In this document: positions 9,221 through 17,517 of the stretch, one piece after another | Position numbering within the stretch: position 1 is the first letter of the stretch | Layout: every line of letters starts with the position of its first letter | NCBI RefSeq assembly: GCF_001280505.1 | Contig: NZ_LBIO01000058.1 | Location: forward strand, 62,001-126,000 | Direction of reading: 5' to 3' | DNA length: 64,000 bases | DNA from: Mangrovimonas sp. TPBH4 | GTDB lineage: Bacteria > Bacteroidota > Bacteroidia > Flavobacteriales > Flavobacteriaceae | Program-made: the position numbers and the translations under genes | The notes under the pieces: generated by a model | The model's input: the letters and a program-made list of their open reading frames with translations, nothing else | Database searches by the model: none | Told to the model about the DNA's origin: nothing

Positions 9221-10798
9221 ATGGAAATGAACACAATTTTATTGATTGTAGGAGGCGTGGTACTTGGTGTAGTCATTGGATATATTGTTGCAAAGACTCT
9301 GGAAAAGAACAATGCATCAAAAGTTGTAGCCAATGCTAAGCAAGAGGCCGAAGGAATCATCAAACAGGCAACCGCCGAAGGAGAATCTATTAAAAAAGAC
9401 AAAATACTTCAGGCTAAGGAGAAATTCATTGAATTAAAATCTGAGCATGAAAAGGTAATTTTGTCGAGGGACAAAAAAATGGCCGATGCCGAGAAGCGTA
9501 CACGCGATAAGGAATCGCAGGTGTCCAATGAGTTGTCCAAGCATAAAAAGACCAATCAAGCCATTGAAGCGAAGATGAAAGATTATGATTTTCGTTTGGA
9601 GTTTTTGGAAAAGAAAAAAGTGGAGTTGGAAAAGGCCCACAAGAGCCAAATTAAGCAGTTAGAGGTGATTTCTGGCCTTTCGGCAGAAGATGCTAAAGCG
9701 CAGTTGGTAGAGTCTCTTAAAAACGAGGCTAAAACGGATGCCATGGCTTATGTTCAAGACCGCATTGAAGAAGCCAAACTTACTGCTCAACAAGAAGCTA
9801 AAAAGATCATCATTAATACCATTCAACGAATAGGTACAGAAGAAGCTATTGACAACTGTGTGTCAGTTTTCAATATTGAATCTGATGACGTTAAAGGACG
9901 AATTATTGGTAGGGAAGGACGTAACATTCGTGCCATTGAAGCCGCTACAGGTGTTGAAATTATAGTAGACGATACACCAGAAGCTATCATTTTGTCTTGT
10001 TTTGATTCTGTGCGTCGTGAAGTTGCACGTTTATCGTTACACCGATTGGTGACAGATGGAAGAATTCACCCGGCACGTATTGAGGAAGTGGTGAAGAAGA
10101 CCCAAAAGCAAATTGATCAAGAAATAATTGAAGTAGGAAAGCGTACGGTAATCGATTTAGGAATTCACGGATTGCACCCAGAGTTGATCAAATTGGTAGG
10201 ACGTATGAAATACCGCTCTTCTTACGGTCAAAACTTATTACAGCACTCTAGAGAAGTTGCAAAACTTTGTGGAGTGATGGCCGCGGAATTGGGCTTGAAC
10301 CCGAAATTGGCAAAACGTGCAGGACTGTTGCACGATATTGGAAAAGTGCCAGATTCAGAAGCAGATGTTGAAACACCTCACGCGATCTTAGGTATGCAGT
10401 GGGCGGAGAAATATGGTGAAAAACCAGAGGTTTGCAATGCTATTGGTGCGCACCACGATGAAATTGAAATGACCACTTTATTGGCGCCAGTTATCCAAGT
10501 ATGTGATGCCATTTCAGGAGCAAGACCAGGAGCAAGACGTCAAGTTTTGGATTCGTATATCCAACGTTTGAAAGATTTGGAAGATGTGGCCTTTGGATTT
10601 AGTGGCGTAAACAAAGCGTATGCTATCCAAGCCGGTAGAGAGCTAAGGGTGATTGTAGAAAGTGAAAAGGTTTCTGACGATCAAGCAGCTAAATTGTCTT
10701 TTGAGATTTCACAAAAAATACAAACAGACATGACTTATCCAGGACAAGTAAAGGTTACCGTAATTAGAGAAACTAGAGCGGTGAACATTGCTAAATAA
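9221..10798 (+). CDS. rny: ribonuclease Y
   Basis: Membrane-anchored endoribonuclease that starts mRNA decay. The 525 residues show the family order: one N-terminal membrane helix ([19 protein letters not shown]), a charged coiled coil to about residue 190, a KH RNA-binding domain with [15 protein letters not shown] near residue 230, and an HD phosphohydrolase domain with the catalytic pair in LLHDIGK (His371, Asp372). The C-terminus [14 protein letters not shown] is typical. The gene has its own terminator directly downstream. Confidence 0.96.
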   Translation: MEMNTILLIVGGVVLGVVIGYIVAKTLEKNNASKVVANAKQEAEGIIKQATAEGESIKKDKILQAKEKFIELKSEHEKVILSRDKKMADAEKRTRDKESQVSNELSKHKKTNQAIEAKMKDYDFRLEFLEKKKVELEKAHKSQIKQLEVISGLSAEDAKAQLVESLKNEAKTDAMAYVQDRIEEAKLTAQQEAKKIIINTIQRIGTEEAIDNCVSVFNIESDDVKGRIIGREGRNIRAIEAATGVEIIVDDTPEAIILSCFDSVRREVARLSLHRLVTDGRIHPARIEEVVKKTQKQIDQEIIEVGKRTVIDLGIHGLHPELIKLVGRMKYRSSYGQNLLQHSREVAKLCGVMAAELGLNPKLAKRAGLLHDIGKVPDSEADVETPHAILGMQWAEKYGEKPEVCNAIGAHHDEIEMTTLLAPVIQVCDAISGARPGARRQVLDSYIQRLKDLEDVAFGFSGVNKAYAIQAGRELRVIVESEKVSDDQAAKLSFEISQKIQTDMTYPGQVKVTVIRETRAVNIAK

Positions 10799-10818
10799 CT
10801 ACAGAAAATTAATTATAA

Positions 10819-10848
10819 AAAAGGCATCCAATTCGGATGCCTTTTTTC
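10819..10848. terminator. bidirectional terminator rny / xerD
   Basis: ggcatcc at 10823-10829 pairs with ggatgcc at 10835-10841; an A run precedes and a T run follows, so it can end transcription of rny from the left and xerD from the right. Confidence 0.85.
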
Positions 10849-11796
10849 TTATATACTAGGGTTGTCAGAATCAATATGTTCTTTAGTGCCCTCTTCCTCA
10901 GATTTTCTTGGATGATATTTCATTAAAACTTCTTTTAAGTGGCTTCGGTCCAAATGCATGTAGATTTCTGTAGTGGTAATGCTTTCGTGGCCCAACATCA
11001 TTTGTATAGATCTCAAATCGGCGCCATTTTCAAGGAGATGAGTAGCAAAGGAATGCCGAAATGTGTGTGGAGAGATACTCTTATTAAGATCAATTTTAAC
11101 AGCCAATTGTTTGATAATGGTAAAAATCATGGCTCTTGTAAGTTGTCGCCCCCTTCGGTTAAGGAACAATGTGTCTTTAAATTCTGGTTTTACGGGAAGA
11201 TGTATACGCACCTCTTTCCTATAAATATTGATATATTTTTGGGTTTGCGGATCGATAGGGACAAATCGTTGTTTATCGCCTTTCCCAGTTACTTTTATAA
11301 AGCCTTCTTCAAAATACAAGTCAGACAATTTGAGGTTGGTCAACTCGCTTACACGAAGGCCACAACTGTATAGGGTTTCTAAAATAGCCCGGTTACGCTC
11401 TCCTTCGGCTTTACTTAAATCGATGGCGGCAATAAGCTGGTCTATGTCGTCTACACTTAACGTATCGGGCAGTTTCCGTCCAATTTTAGGTGATTCAATA
11501 TGGTCCATGGGGTTGGTATCCCGGTATTCTTCAAATACCAAATAGCCAAAAAAACTCCGAAGTCCAGAAATCAACCTCGATTGGGATCTAGCATTGATGG
11601 TCTTGGAGATTTCATAAATGAAGGGTTGAACCGTTTCTTTGGAAATATCAAGAGGCAAAACTGAAATATCGTTTTGTTGCAAATAGTTAATTAGCTTTAG
11701 AATATCGTATTCGTAATTATCAATAGAGTTTTGGGAAAGTCCCCTTTCTATCTTTAAATAATGCTTATAATCTTGAAGTGCGTTTTGCCAATTCAT
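10849..11796 (-). CDS. xerD: site-specific tyrosine recombinase XerD
   Basis: Tyrosine recombinase that resolves chromosome dimers at dif during division. The 315-residue protein has the N-terminal SAM-like core-binding domain (KIERGLSQNSIDNYEYD) and a C-terminal catalytic domain with every catalytic residue: Arg148 in GLRVSEL, Lys172 in TGKGDKQR, His244 and Arg247 in HTFRHSFATHLL, His270 in MLGHES and the nucleophile Tyr279 in EIYMH. Length and the absence of nearby attachment sites fit a housekeeping Xer protein rather than an integrase. Its C-terminal tail (about 30 residues, acidic, Ser-rich) is longer than usual. Proximity to aroQ is usual in Flavobacteriia. Confidence 0.92.
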   Translation of the reverse strand: MNWQNALQDYKHYLKIERGLSQNSIDNYEYDILKLINYLQQNDISVLPLDISKETVQPFIYEISKTINARSQSRLISGLRSFFGYLVFEEYRDTNPMDHIESPKIGRKLPDTLSVDDIDQLIAAIDLSKAEGERNRAILETLYSCGLRVSELTNLKLSDLYFEEGFIKVTGKGDKQRFVPIDPQTQKYINIYRKEVRIHLPVKPEFKDTLFLNRRGRQLTRAMIFTIIKQLAVKIDLNKSISPHTFRHSFATHLLENGADLRSIQMMLGHESITTTEIYMHLDRSHLKEVLMKYHPRKSEEEGTKEHIDSDNPSI

Positions 11797-12012
11797 TGGC
11801 TAAAAGTACTATTATTTTGAGGGAGTTATCAAATTAAAATGAAGGTATAATGCGGGTTTTGAAAGAAAATTATGAAAAAAATGGTGATAAAGTATTATAA
11901 ATAAGTTATATAAGGTAAATTTGTTAGTGCTGTTTTAAATAGCTGTAAGAGAAAACAATAATGAAATTTAATTCCTAAAAACTAATAGTAATTCAATTAA
12001 ACTAGAACTCGT

Positions 12013-12606
12013 ATGAAAAAAATTTTATGTTTTGCAATGTTTATGTCATTTGGTGTAATAAGTCTTAAGGCCCAGACAGATGCGGAAACGGTAACGGATG
12101 ATATGATAGAAAAAGTGAAAACTGGAGGCTTTAAAATTGGAGCAGATGTAGGGTTTCCGTTGAGTGGCACAACTGATATTTCTAATTTTAATTTTGGGTT
12201 TTATGGCACCTACTTGTTCGAGGTTATTGAAAACCTTGAAGTAGGAGGCTTGGTGGCCTACACCCACTTTTCAGGCGATGGTTATCATTACCGTTATCAG
12301 GGTGATACAACGATTAGAATTGACAATGATAGCAATTCATTTCTGCCTATTGCGGCTACTGCTCGATATCATTTTATGGACCATGCTTTTTTTGCTGGTT
12401 TGGATCTTGGATTTGCCGTTAATGTGTCGGGTGATGCGGATACAGGAATGTACTTTAGACCTAAGTTCGGGTACAATTTGGGAATGATTAATCTACTGGC
12501 TTCCTTTCAAGTGATTACTGCAGAAGTCAACCATTCGTCACAAGACTATTTCTATAATGTCAATGGGTTTAACTCTTTCAATATTGGTATTGAATACTCT
12601 TTTTAA
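12013..12606 (+). CDS. small outer-membrane beta-barrel protein
   Basis: Protein of 197 residues with a signal peptide (FAMFMSFGVISLKAQ) and alternating hydrophobic/polar strands throughout, ending in GIEYSF, the C-terminal Phe expected of an outer-membrane barrel. It resembles the OmpX/OmpW-sized barrels common in Bacteroidota. The next gene encodes a second barrel of similar design and starts 25 bases later, so the pair is probably one transcript. A sequence TAAATTTG at 11916-11923 could be the -7 box, but no convincing -33 element accompanies it. Function unknown. Confidence 0.8.
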   Translation: MKKILCFAMFMSFGVISLKAQTDAETVTDDMIEKVKTGGFKIGADVGFPLSGTTDISNFNFGFYGTYLFEVIENLEVGGLVAYTHFSGDGYHYRYQGDTTIRIDNDSNSFLPIAATARYHFMDHAFFAGLDLGFAVNVSGDADTGMYFRPKFGYNLGMINLLASFQVITAEVNHSSQDYFYNVNGFNSFNIGIEYSF

Positions 12607-12631
12607 AATGTAAACATAAATGCTATTAATC

Positions 12632-13120
12632 ATGAAAAAATTATTATTAACTGTGGTTCTTATTGTGGGAATCAGTCTAGCTGGCCAGTCCCAAGGTGTT
12701 TTTAAGTTGGGAGGTAGTGTTGGCTTAGCCTCATCCGATGCCGGGGATGTGTCCGATTGGTCCTTGGGGGTGGATGCCTATTATATGTTTGGGTATAGAG
12801 ACGCCTTTCTAAGTTTTGGTCCTACGGTTGGATTTAGAAACTTCTTTATGAATAATGACAACCGCTACTTTTACCGGGATGATGCCCAATTTGTACCTGT
12901 GGCCGGTGCGGGGCGCGTGAAGTTGTTTCGGATTTTTACTGGTGGAATAGATGTAGGCTATGCTTTTGGAATTACAGATTACTTGGACGGCGGTTTTTAT
13001 GTACGTCCCATAGTGGGGATTGATGTAGGCAATTTTATTGAAATTAATGCCTCTTATGAAAATTATTCCGACCGTTTGAATTGGGGAAATGCCAATATTG
13101 GGGTGTTGTTCCAGTTTTAA
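12632..13120 (+). CDS. small outer-membrane beta-barrel protein
   Basis: Barrel protein of 162 residues. The ATG at 12632 starts a clear signal peptide (MKKLLLTVVLIVGISLAGQSQ); an in-frame ATG at 12620 would only add four residues. The mature part is rich in Gly and aromatics with beta-strand periodicity and ends in IGVLFQF, an outer-membrane C-terminal signature. It follows another barrel gene with 25 bases between and is closed by a strong terminator. Specific role unknown. Confidence 0.78.
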   Translation: MKKLLLTVVLIVGISLAGQSQGVFKLGGSVGLASSDAGDVSDWSLGVDAYYMFGYRDAFLSFGPTVGFRNFFMNNDNRYFYRDDAQFVPVAGAGRVKLFRIFTGGIDVGYAFGITDYLDGGFYVRPIVGIDVGNFIEINASYENYSDRLNWGNANIGVLFQF

Positions 13121-13142
13121 TAAGTCACTATAGAATATTCAA

Positions 13143-13172
13143 AACCGAAGCTGAAAAGCTTCGGTTTTTTTA
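13143..13172 (+). terminator. terminator after barrel gene pair
   Basis: aaccgaagct at 13143-13152, GAAA loop, agcttcggtt at 13157-13166, followed by a T run. A near copy occurs at 14314-14341, as expected if this sequence was part of a tandem duplication. Confidence 0.85.
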
Positions 13173-13198
13173 TGTGCTATTTTTAATATATTTACTTT

Positions 13199-13615
13199 AT
13201 GAAGAAACTCATCATCATCAACGGTCCAAACCTTAATCTATTGGGGAAACGAGAACCTGATATTTATGGAAGTCTCACTTTTAATGAATTTTTTGAAACG
13301 GTAGTTGACAAATACCCGCAAGTAGCATTGGAACATTTTCAGTCCAATATAGAAGGGGAGTTGATCGATAAACTTCAAGAAGTTGGGTTTAGTTATGATG
13401 GTATTATTTTAAATGCAGCGGCCTATACGCATACTTCAGTGGGCATTGGGGATGCTGTGGCTGCCATTGAAACCCCTGTTGTGGAAGTGCATATCTCCAA
13501 TACTTTCGATAGGGAATCTTTTAGGCATATGTCGTTTATTTCTCCAAATGCGAAAGGTGTGATCGTTGGTTTTGGGCTTCAAAGCTACGAATTGGGTATC
13601 CAAATTTTTTTGTGA
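13199..13615 (+). CDS. aroQ: 3-dehydroquinate dehydratase, type II
   Basis: Third enzyme of the shikimate pathway, turning 3-dehydroquinate into 3-dehydroshikimate. The 138-residue protein has all type II motifs: NGPNLNLLGKREPDIYG with the catalytic Arg18 and Tyr23, FQSNIEGELID, LNAAAYTHTS and VEVHISNTFDRESFRH with the catalytic His98. Length is normal. A decayed second copy lies about 1.2 kb downstream (14367-14568), so this is the functional copy. Confidence 0.95.
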   Translation: MKKLIIINGPNLNLLGKREPDIYGSLTFNEFFETVVDKYPQVALEHFQSNIEGELIDKLQEVGFSYDGIILNAAAYTHTSVGIGDAVAAIETPVVEVHISNTFDRESFRHMSFISPNAKGVIVGFGLQSYELGIQIFL

Positions 13616-13680
13616 TTTATTTAACCTTTAGTTGGCTTCGATTTGGGAAATGGTTAGGAATATTTAACATATTGTAAGAA

Positions 13681-13688
13681 TATATTTG
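13681..13688 (+). promoter_or_regulatory. conserved -7 box before first duplicated barrel gene
   Basis: TATATTTG, matching TAnnTTTG, 29 bases ahead of the ATG at 13717. The surrounding segment (gttaggaat...taagaatatatttgtt) recurs nearly unchanged before the paralogue at 14669, and its preservation next to a decayed aroQ copy supports a functional promoter. No clear TTG -33 element at the usual distance. Confidence 0.5.
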
Positions 13689-13716
13689 TTAAATATTAAC
13701 CATAGCCAAATTTTTA

Positions 13717-14289
13717 ATGAAAAAGTATTACATTATTTTATGTTGCCTTCTTAGCAGTATTCAATGGATACAAGCTCAGGATTCTCAGGTTCAAAACGAC
13801 TCTACACAAATCAAAAGTTGGACTTTTGGTGTTAAGTTGGGTGAAAGCCACACTAATATTTCCAAATATCACCACTACAACTACATTAGAGCATTGTATT
13901 TAGGCTTATTTGTAGAAAAACGCCTTGCAAAAAGTTGGGCCATTGAGGGAGATGTAATTGGAAATTTTACTTATTATGGTTCAACAACATTAGAAATCCC
14001 AATAGTTGCAAAGTATTATTTTAATAATAGTTGGAGTGTTTTTGCTGGCCCCAAGCTGGATATTTATTTAGGTAATAGTTTGCACTGGAGAGATTCATTT
14101 CAATTTAATTCATCTGACAAAGTTTCAATATTAACGCCTTCTTTTGAAATTGGAACTCAGTTTGATATGAGCAAACATTTTTTTATTGAAGCGCGATACA
14201 GTTTTGGACTTGACACTTATGTTGATTCTGAAATTAATGGTAAATGGAATAGAAATGTATTGAAAGTAGGTGTTGGATACAAATTTTAA
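13717..14289 (+). CDS. outer-membrane beta-barrel protein (paralogue A)
   Basis: Porin-family-like barrel of 190 residues with a signal peptide (IILCCLLSSIQWIQAQ), beta-strand periodicity and the C-terminal signature VLKVGVGYKF. The gene at 14669 encodes a paralogue: both share the layout FGxKxGxxxS near the start, ExxLxxRWS/KSWAIE in the middle, FxAGPKLD/FGGAKID, a strand ending FFIEARYSFG/FFAEARFGYG and the same last six residues. Function unknown; proteins of this type are usually annotated only as outer-membrane beta-barrel. Confidence 0.78.
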   Translation: MKKYYIILCCLLSSIQWIQAQDSQVQNDSTQIKSWTFGVKLGESHTNISKYHHYNYIRALYLGLFVEKRLAKSWAIEGDVIGNFTYYGSTTLEIPIVAKYYFNNSWSVFAGPKLDIYLGNSLHWRDSFQFNSSDKVSILTPSFEIGTQFDMSKHFFIEARYSFGLDTYVDSEINGKWNRNVLKVGVGYKF

Positions 14290-14313
14290 TATTTTAATAG
14301 TTTTATAAATTAA

Positions 14314-14342
14314 AACCGAAGCGTTGTGCTTCGGTTTTTTTA
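14314..14342 (+). terminator. terminator after barrel paralogue A
   Basis: aaccgaagc at 14314-14322 pairs with gcttcggtt at 14328-14336, followed by a T run. It is a diverged copy of the terminator at 13143-13172. Confidence 0.83.
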
Positions 14343-14366
14343 TGTCTTGGTTTAGTTTGATGCTTC

Positions 14367-14568
14367 ATAAGGGACTAATTATCAATAGTCGCAACTTTCA
14401 ACTCTCAAAAAACAAGACCTGATATTTCTGAATATATTACCCTTGATGAATTTTTTAAAATGATGGTGGATGAGTTTACCCAATGGAATTGAAACATTTT
14501 TAATTCATCATAATGTGAGATTGAAATCATAAACTTTGTTATAAAGTGAATGAGCAACTTTTTGGGAA
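14367..14568 (+). pseudogene. decayed duplicate of aroQ
   Basis: This stretch fills most of the 379-base gap between the two barrel paralogues and aligns by eye with aroQ. Recognisable pieces: LIIN matching the start of AroQ; cctgatattt; a segment translating as ITLDEFFKMMVDEF against LTFNEFFETVVDKY; and an 18-codon block from 14483 matching VALEHFQ...IDKL codon for codon but with stops at 14501, 14516 and 14522. The start codon is lost, at least one single-base deletion is present before the block, and roughly 220 bases of the middle are missing; the alignment resumes at the last codons (tttttgggaattatttaacc against tttttgtgatttatttaacc). It is a remnant of a tandem duplication of terminator, aroQ and barrel gene. 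Confidence 0.85.
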
Positions 14569-14632
14569 TTATTTAACCTTTCCTTGGCTTCGATTTGGCA
14601 AATGGTTAGGAATTTTTAACAATCTGTAAGAA

Positions 14633-14640
14633 TATATTTG
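14633..14640 (+). promoter_or_regulatory. conserved -7 box before second duplicated barrel gene
   Basis: TATATTTG, 29 bases ahead of the ATG at 14669, in the same context and at the same distance as the copy at 13681-13688. Confidence 0.5.
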
Positions 14641-14668
14641 TTAATTATTAACCAAACAATTAAATCGG

Positions 14669-15211
14669 ATGAAACAATTTATTTTTCTTTTCAGCTTATT
14701 CCTTGGGTTGACACAATTTACTTTTTCACAGGAAAAGTCGCAAGACTACCAATTGCACACTACTACCTTTGGTTTCAAAGCAGGACTGAACCAAAGTTTT
14801 ATTGTTCCAGGACATTATTCTATTGATGGCTATCAAGGGTTGGAACTTTATGGTGGTTTTTTCTCGGAAACACGATTGACGGAGAGATGGAGTTTTCAAA
14901 ATGAATTGGTATTCTCTTACACCGATGAATACCTATTCTTAGAAATTCCTTTGGTAATGAAATATCATATTACGGATAAATTTAGTGCTTTTGGTGGAGC
15001 AAAAATAGATCTTATTTTGAACGATGAGTTGACTAAGGAGCATTTAAGAAGAATGGGGGTTTCGCTTGAAATTGGGGTGCAGTATGATTTTTCAAGGAAA
15101 TTTTTTGCAGAAGCTAGGTTTGGGTATGGGTTGGTAGATCAAATATATATTGAAGATTTTTATGGGGGATATAGAAATACATTGAGGGTAGGAGTAGGCT
15201 ACAAGTTTTAA
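14669..15211 (+). CDS. outer-membrane beta-barrel protein (paralogue B)
   Basis: Barrel of 180 residues with a signal peptide (FIFLFSLFLGLTQFTFSQ) and C-terminal signature LRVGVGYKF. It is the paralogue of the protein encoded at 13717, from which it is clearly diverged in the extracellular-loop regions while strands are kept. Its upstream region, including the -7 box, is copied from the other gene. Function unknown. Confidence 0.78.
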   Translation: MKQFIFLFSLFLGLTQFTFSQEKSQDYQLHTTTFGFKAGLNQSFIVPGHYSIDGYQGLELYGGFFSETRLTERWSFQNELVFSYTDEYLFLEIPLVMKYHITDKFSAFGGAKIDLILNDELTKEHLRRMGVSLEIGVQYDFSRKFFAEARFGYGLVDQIYIEDFYGGYRNTLRVGVGYKF

Positions 15212-15219
15212 TAAAAAAA

Positions 15220-15252
15220 GAAAGACGATACCAAAAGTATCGTCTTTCTTTT
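15220..15252. terminator. bidirectional terminator barrel B / lpdA
   Basis: gaaagacgatac at 15220-15231, loop caaaa, gtatcgtctttc at 15237-15248, flanked by an A run and a T run, between two convergent genes. Confidence 0.87.
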
Positions 15253-15270
15253 TATCAATGAATTTGTTTC

Positions 15271-16647
15271 TTATAAGTGAATTACTTCATCATAAGCATC
15301 GGCTACAGCTTCCATTACCGCTTCACTCATAGTTGGGTGAGGGTGAATTGCCTTAAGCACTTCGTGACCTGTAGTTTCCAATTTTCTACCTAAAACGGCT
15401 TCAGCAATCATGTCGGTAACACCGGCACCAATCATATGGCAACCTAACCACTCTCCATATTTGGCATCGAAGATTACTTTTACAAATCCGTCCTTAGCTC
15501 CAGAAGCACTAGCTTTACCAGAGGCAGAGAATGGGAACTTACCAACTTTAATCTCGTATCCTTGTTCCTTAGCTTGCTTTTCGGTTAAACCTACACTTGC
15601 AATTTCAGGAGCACAGTAAGTACAGCCAGGAATGTTTCCATAGTCGATTGGTTCTACATGCATGCCTGCAATTTTTTCAACACAAAGGATTCCTTCAGCA
15701 GAAGCAACGTGAGCCAAAGCTTGACCAGGCGTTACGTCTCCAATAGCATAATATCCAGGGATGTTGGTTTGGTAGTAATCGTTTACCAATATTTTATCGC
15801 GGTCTACGGAAATACCTACATCTTCCAAACCAATGTTTTCAATGTTGGTTTTGATACCTACAGCAGATAACACAACATCAGCTTCCAATACTTCTTCTCC
15901 TTTTTTGGTCTTCACCGTTGCTTTTACTCCTGCTCCAGAAGTATCAACTTTAGTTACTTCGGCAGAAGTCATGATTTTAATACCGTTTTTCTTGAAGCTG
16001 CGCTCTAATTGTTTAGAAACTTCTTCGTCCTCAACAGGCACTACATTTGGCAAATATTCAACAATAGTTACTTCGGTACCAATAGAGTTGTAGAAATAAG
16101 CAAATTCTACACCAATAGCACCAGAACCAACTACAATCATTTTCTTAGGTTGTTCCTTTAAGCTCATGGCTTCGCGGTAGCCAATCACTTTTTTACCGTC
16201 TTGTGGCAAACTTGGCAACTCACGAGAACGTGCTCCGGTAGCAATAACGATGTGGTCTGCAGAATATTCTTTACCGTCTACATCAACTTTCTTTCCAGTT
16301 TTAAGTTTTCCGTAGCCTTCAATAACGTCAATTTTGTTCTTTTTCATTAAAAATTGAACGCCCTTGCTCATCCCTTCGGCAACACCACGACTGCGCTTTA
16401 CAATAGCACCAAAATCTTTATCGGCACCCTTTACTGAAAGGCCGTAGTCTTCGGCATGCTTTAGGTATTCAAAAACCTGTGCCGATTTCAATAAGGCTTT
16501 AGTAGGAATACACCCCCAATTTAAGCATACTCCACCAAGATTTTCCTTTTCTACTATTGCAGTTTTAAAGCCCAATTGAGACGCTCTAATAGCTGTAACG
16601 TAGCCTCCAGGTCCACTACCTAGAACAATTATATCATATTTACTCAT
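15271..16647 (-). CDS. lpdA: dihydrolipoyl dehydrogenase
   Basis: Flavoprotein E3 component of pyruvate and 2-oxoglutarate dehydrogenase and of glycine cleavage; reoxidises dihydrolipoamide with NAD. I start it at the ATG at 16647 because MSKYDIIVLGSGPGGYVTA is the standard N-terminus; the frame stays open 32 codons further but that extension does not look like family sequence. It then has 458 residues. Visible are the FAD-binding GSGPGG, the redox disulfide GGVCLNWGC (Cys41, Cys46), the NAD-binding GSGAIGVEFA, the second FAD motif YAIGDVTPG and the catalytic HPHPTMSEA near the C-terminus. No other E1/E2 genes lie beside it. Confidence 0.94.
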   Translation of the reverse strand: MSKYDIIVLGSGPGGYVTAIRASQLGFKTAIVEKENLGGVCLNWGCIPTKALLKSAQVFEYLKHAEDYGLSVKGADKDFGAIVKRSRGVAEGMSKGVQFLMKKNKIDVIEGYGKLKTGKKVDVDGKEYSADHIVIATGARSRELPSLPQDGKKVIGYREAMSLKEQPKKMIVVGSGAIGVEFAYFYNSIGTEVTIVEYLPNVVPVEDEEVSKQLERSFKKNGIKIMTSAEVTKVDTSGAGVKATVKTKKGEEVLEADVVLSAVGIKTNIENIGLEDVGISVDRDKILVNDYYQTNIPGYYAIGDVTPGQALAHVASAEGILCVEKIAGMHVEPIDYGNIPGCTYCAPEIASVGLTEKQAKEQGYEIKVGKFPFSASGKASASGAKDGFVKVIFDAKYGEWLGCHMIGAGVTDMIAEAVLGRKLETTGHEVLKAIHPHPTMSEAVMEAVADAYDEVIHL

Positions 16648-16783
16648 GAGAATTTGTTTAGTGTATTTTTTTGACGCTACGAATTTACGAAACCTATTTT
16701 TAAATATGAATTTAGCCAACAAAAAAATAGGCACTCCGCCCATATAAATAAAGTGAGTGTCTTAAAATGTCTAAATGAAATTT

Positions 16784-17302
16784 TTAATTTTTAGGAGGGG
16801 TGTTTTCTGTAGAATCTTTTTGGGTTGCGTTGCTGTCAAAATCCAAACTTAGGGAGTTGACACAATAGCGCAATCCAGTGTTAGTTGGGCCATCGTTGAA
16901 TACATGCCCTAAGTGGCCTCCACAGTTGGAACAGAGTATTTCAGTCCTTACCATGCCATGGGTTCTGTCTTCTTTGTAAGTGATGCTGCCTTCAATGGCA
17001 TTGTCAAAACTTGGCCAGCCACAATCTGATCTGAATTTATCAGTACTTTCAAATAATTTGGTGCCACATCCGGCACAAGTATAGGACCCTTTTTCAAAAT
17101 GCAGGTTGTATTCTCCTGTAAAAGGGCGCTCGGTGCCTTTTTCACGCAAGACTTGGTATTGTTGTGGCGTAAGTGTTTTGCGCCATTCTTCTTCTGTTTT
17201 GTTCATTTTATATGTTTGGTTTTTAGGTTCATTGGCCTTTTGTGCCGTGGAATTACAGCTAAACGCAAGACTGATAAGCATAACCGTGAGGATTTTTTTC
17301 AT
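16784..17302 (-). CDS. msrB: peptide-methionine (R)-S-oxide reductase MsrB, lipoprotein
   Basis: Repairs methionine-R-sulfoxide in oxidised proteins. The 172-residue protein begins with a lipoprotein signal whose lipobox is LAFSC (Cys16), so it probably acts in the periplasm, tethered to a membrane. Family motifs: CAGCG and CSNCG (zinc ligands Cys76, Cys79, Cys124, Cys127), FRSDCGWPSF, GHVFNDGP and RYCVNSLSLDF with catalytic Cys147. The C-terminal Ser/Thr/Asn-rich tail is not part of the domain. It is transcribed in the same direction as lpdA, which lies 136 bases downstream, but whether they share a transcript is unclear. Confidence 0.93.
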   Translation of the reverse strand: MKKILTVMLISLAFSCNSTAQKANEPKNQTYKMNKTEEEWRKTLTPQQYQVLREKGTERPFTGEYNLHFEKGSYTCAGCGTKLFESTDKFRSDCGWPSFDNAIEGSITYKEDRTHGMVRTEILCSNCGGHLGHVFNDGPTNTGLRYCVNSLSLDFDSNATQKDSTENTPPKN

Positions 17303-17517
17303 GATAGGACAGATTCAAAAAAACTTACATTTTGGGTTTAGTCGATGTAGGAAGAATGTCATTACGAAATCGTTATAATTAATTCTTAGGATTTTATTTA
17401 CGTTGCTTAATGGGTTTATGCGTTTAAAATTGCTAATTTAGAACTTTACAAGCTATGATTTTTTATGGATGGATTGCTAGTACATCCATCGCAGTTATAC
17501 CAAAACCTTCATACTAT

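Noticed and set aside
10849..11796. Tyrosine recombinase as integrase of a mobile element
   Set aside because: It is of XerD length with all Xer motifs, no tRNA or att-like direct repeats are adjacent, and the neighbours are housekeeping genes.
16648..16743. 32-codon N-terminal extension of lpdA
   Set aside because: The extension is basic and aromatic (KFIFKNRFRKFVASKKY) and precedes the standard E3 start MSKYDIIVLG; most likely an untranslated leader.
17455..17517. Upstream extension of glgB
   Set aside because: An in-frame ATG at 17455 exists, but the extra 21 residues are hydrophobic-mixed and do not resemble a GlgB N-terminus; the ATG at 17518 fits better.
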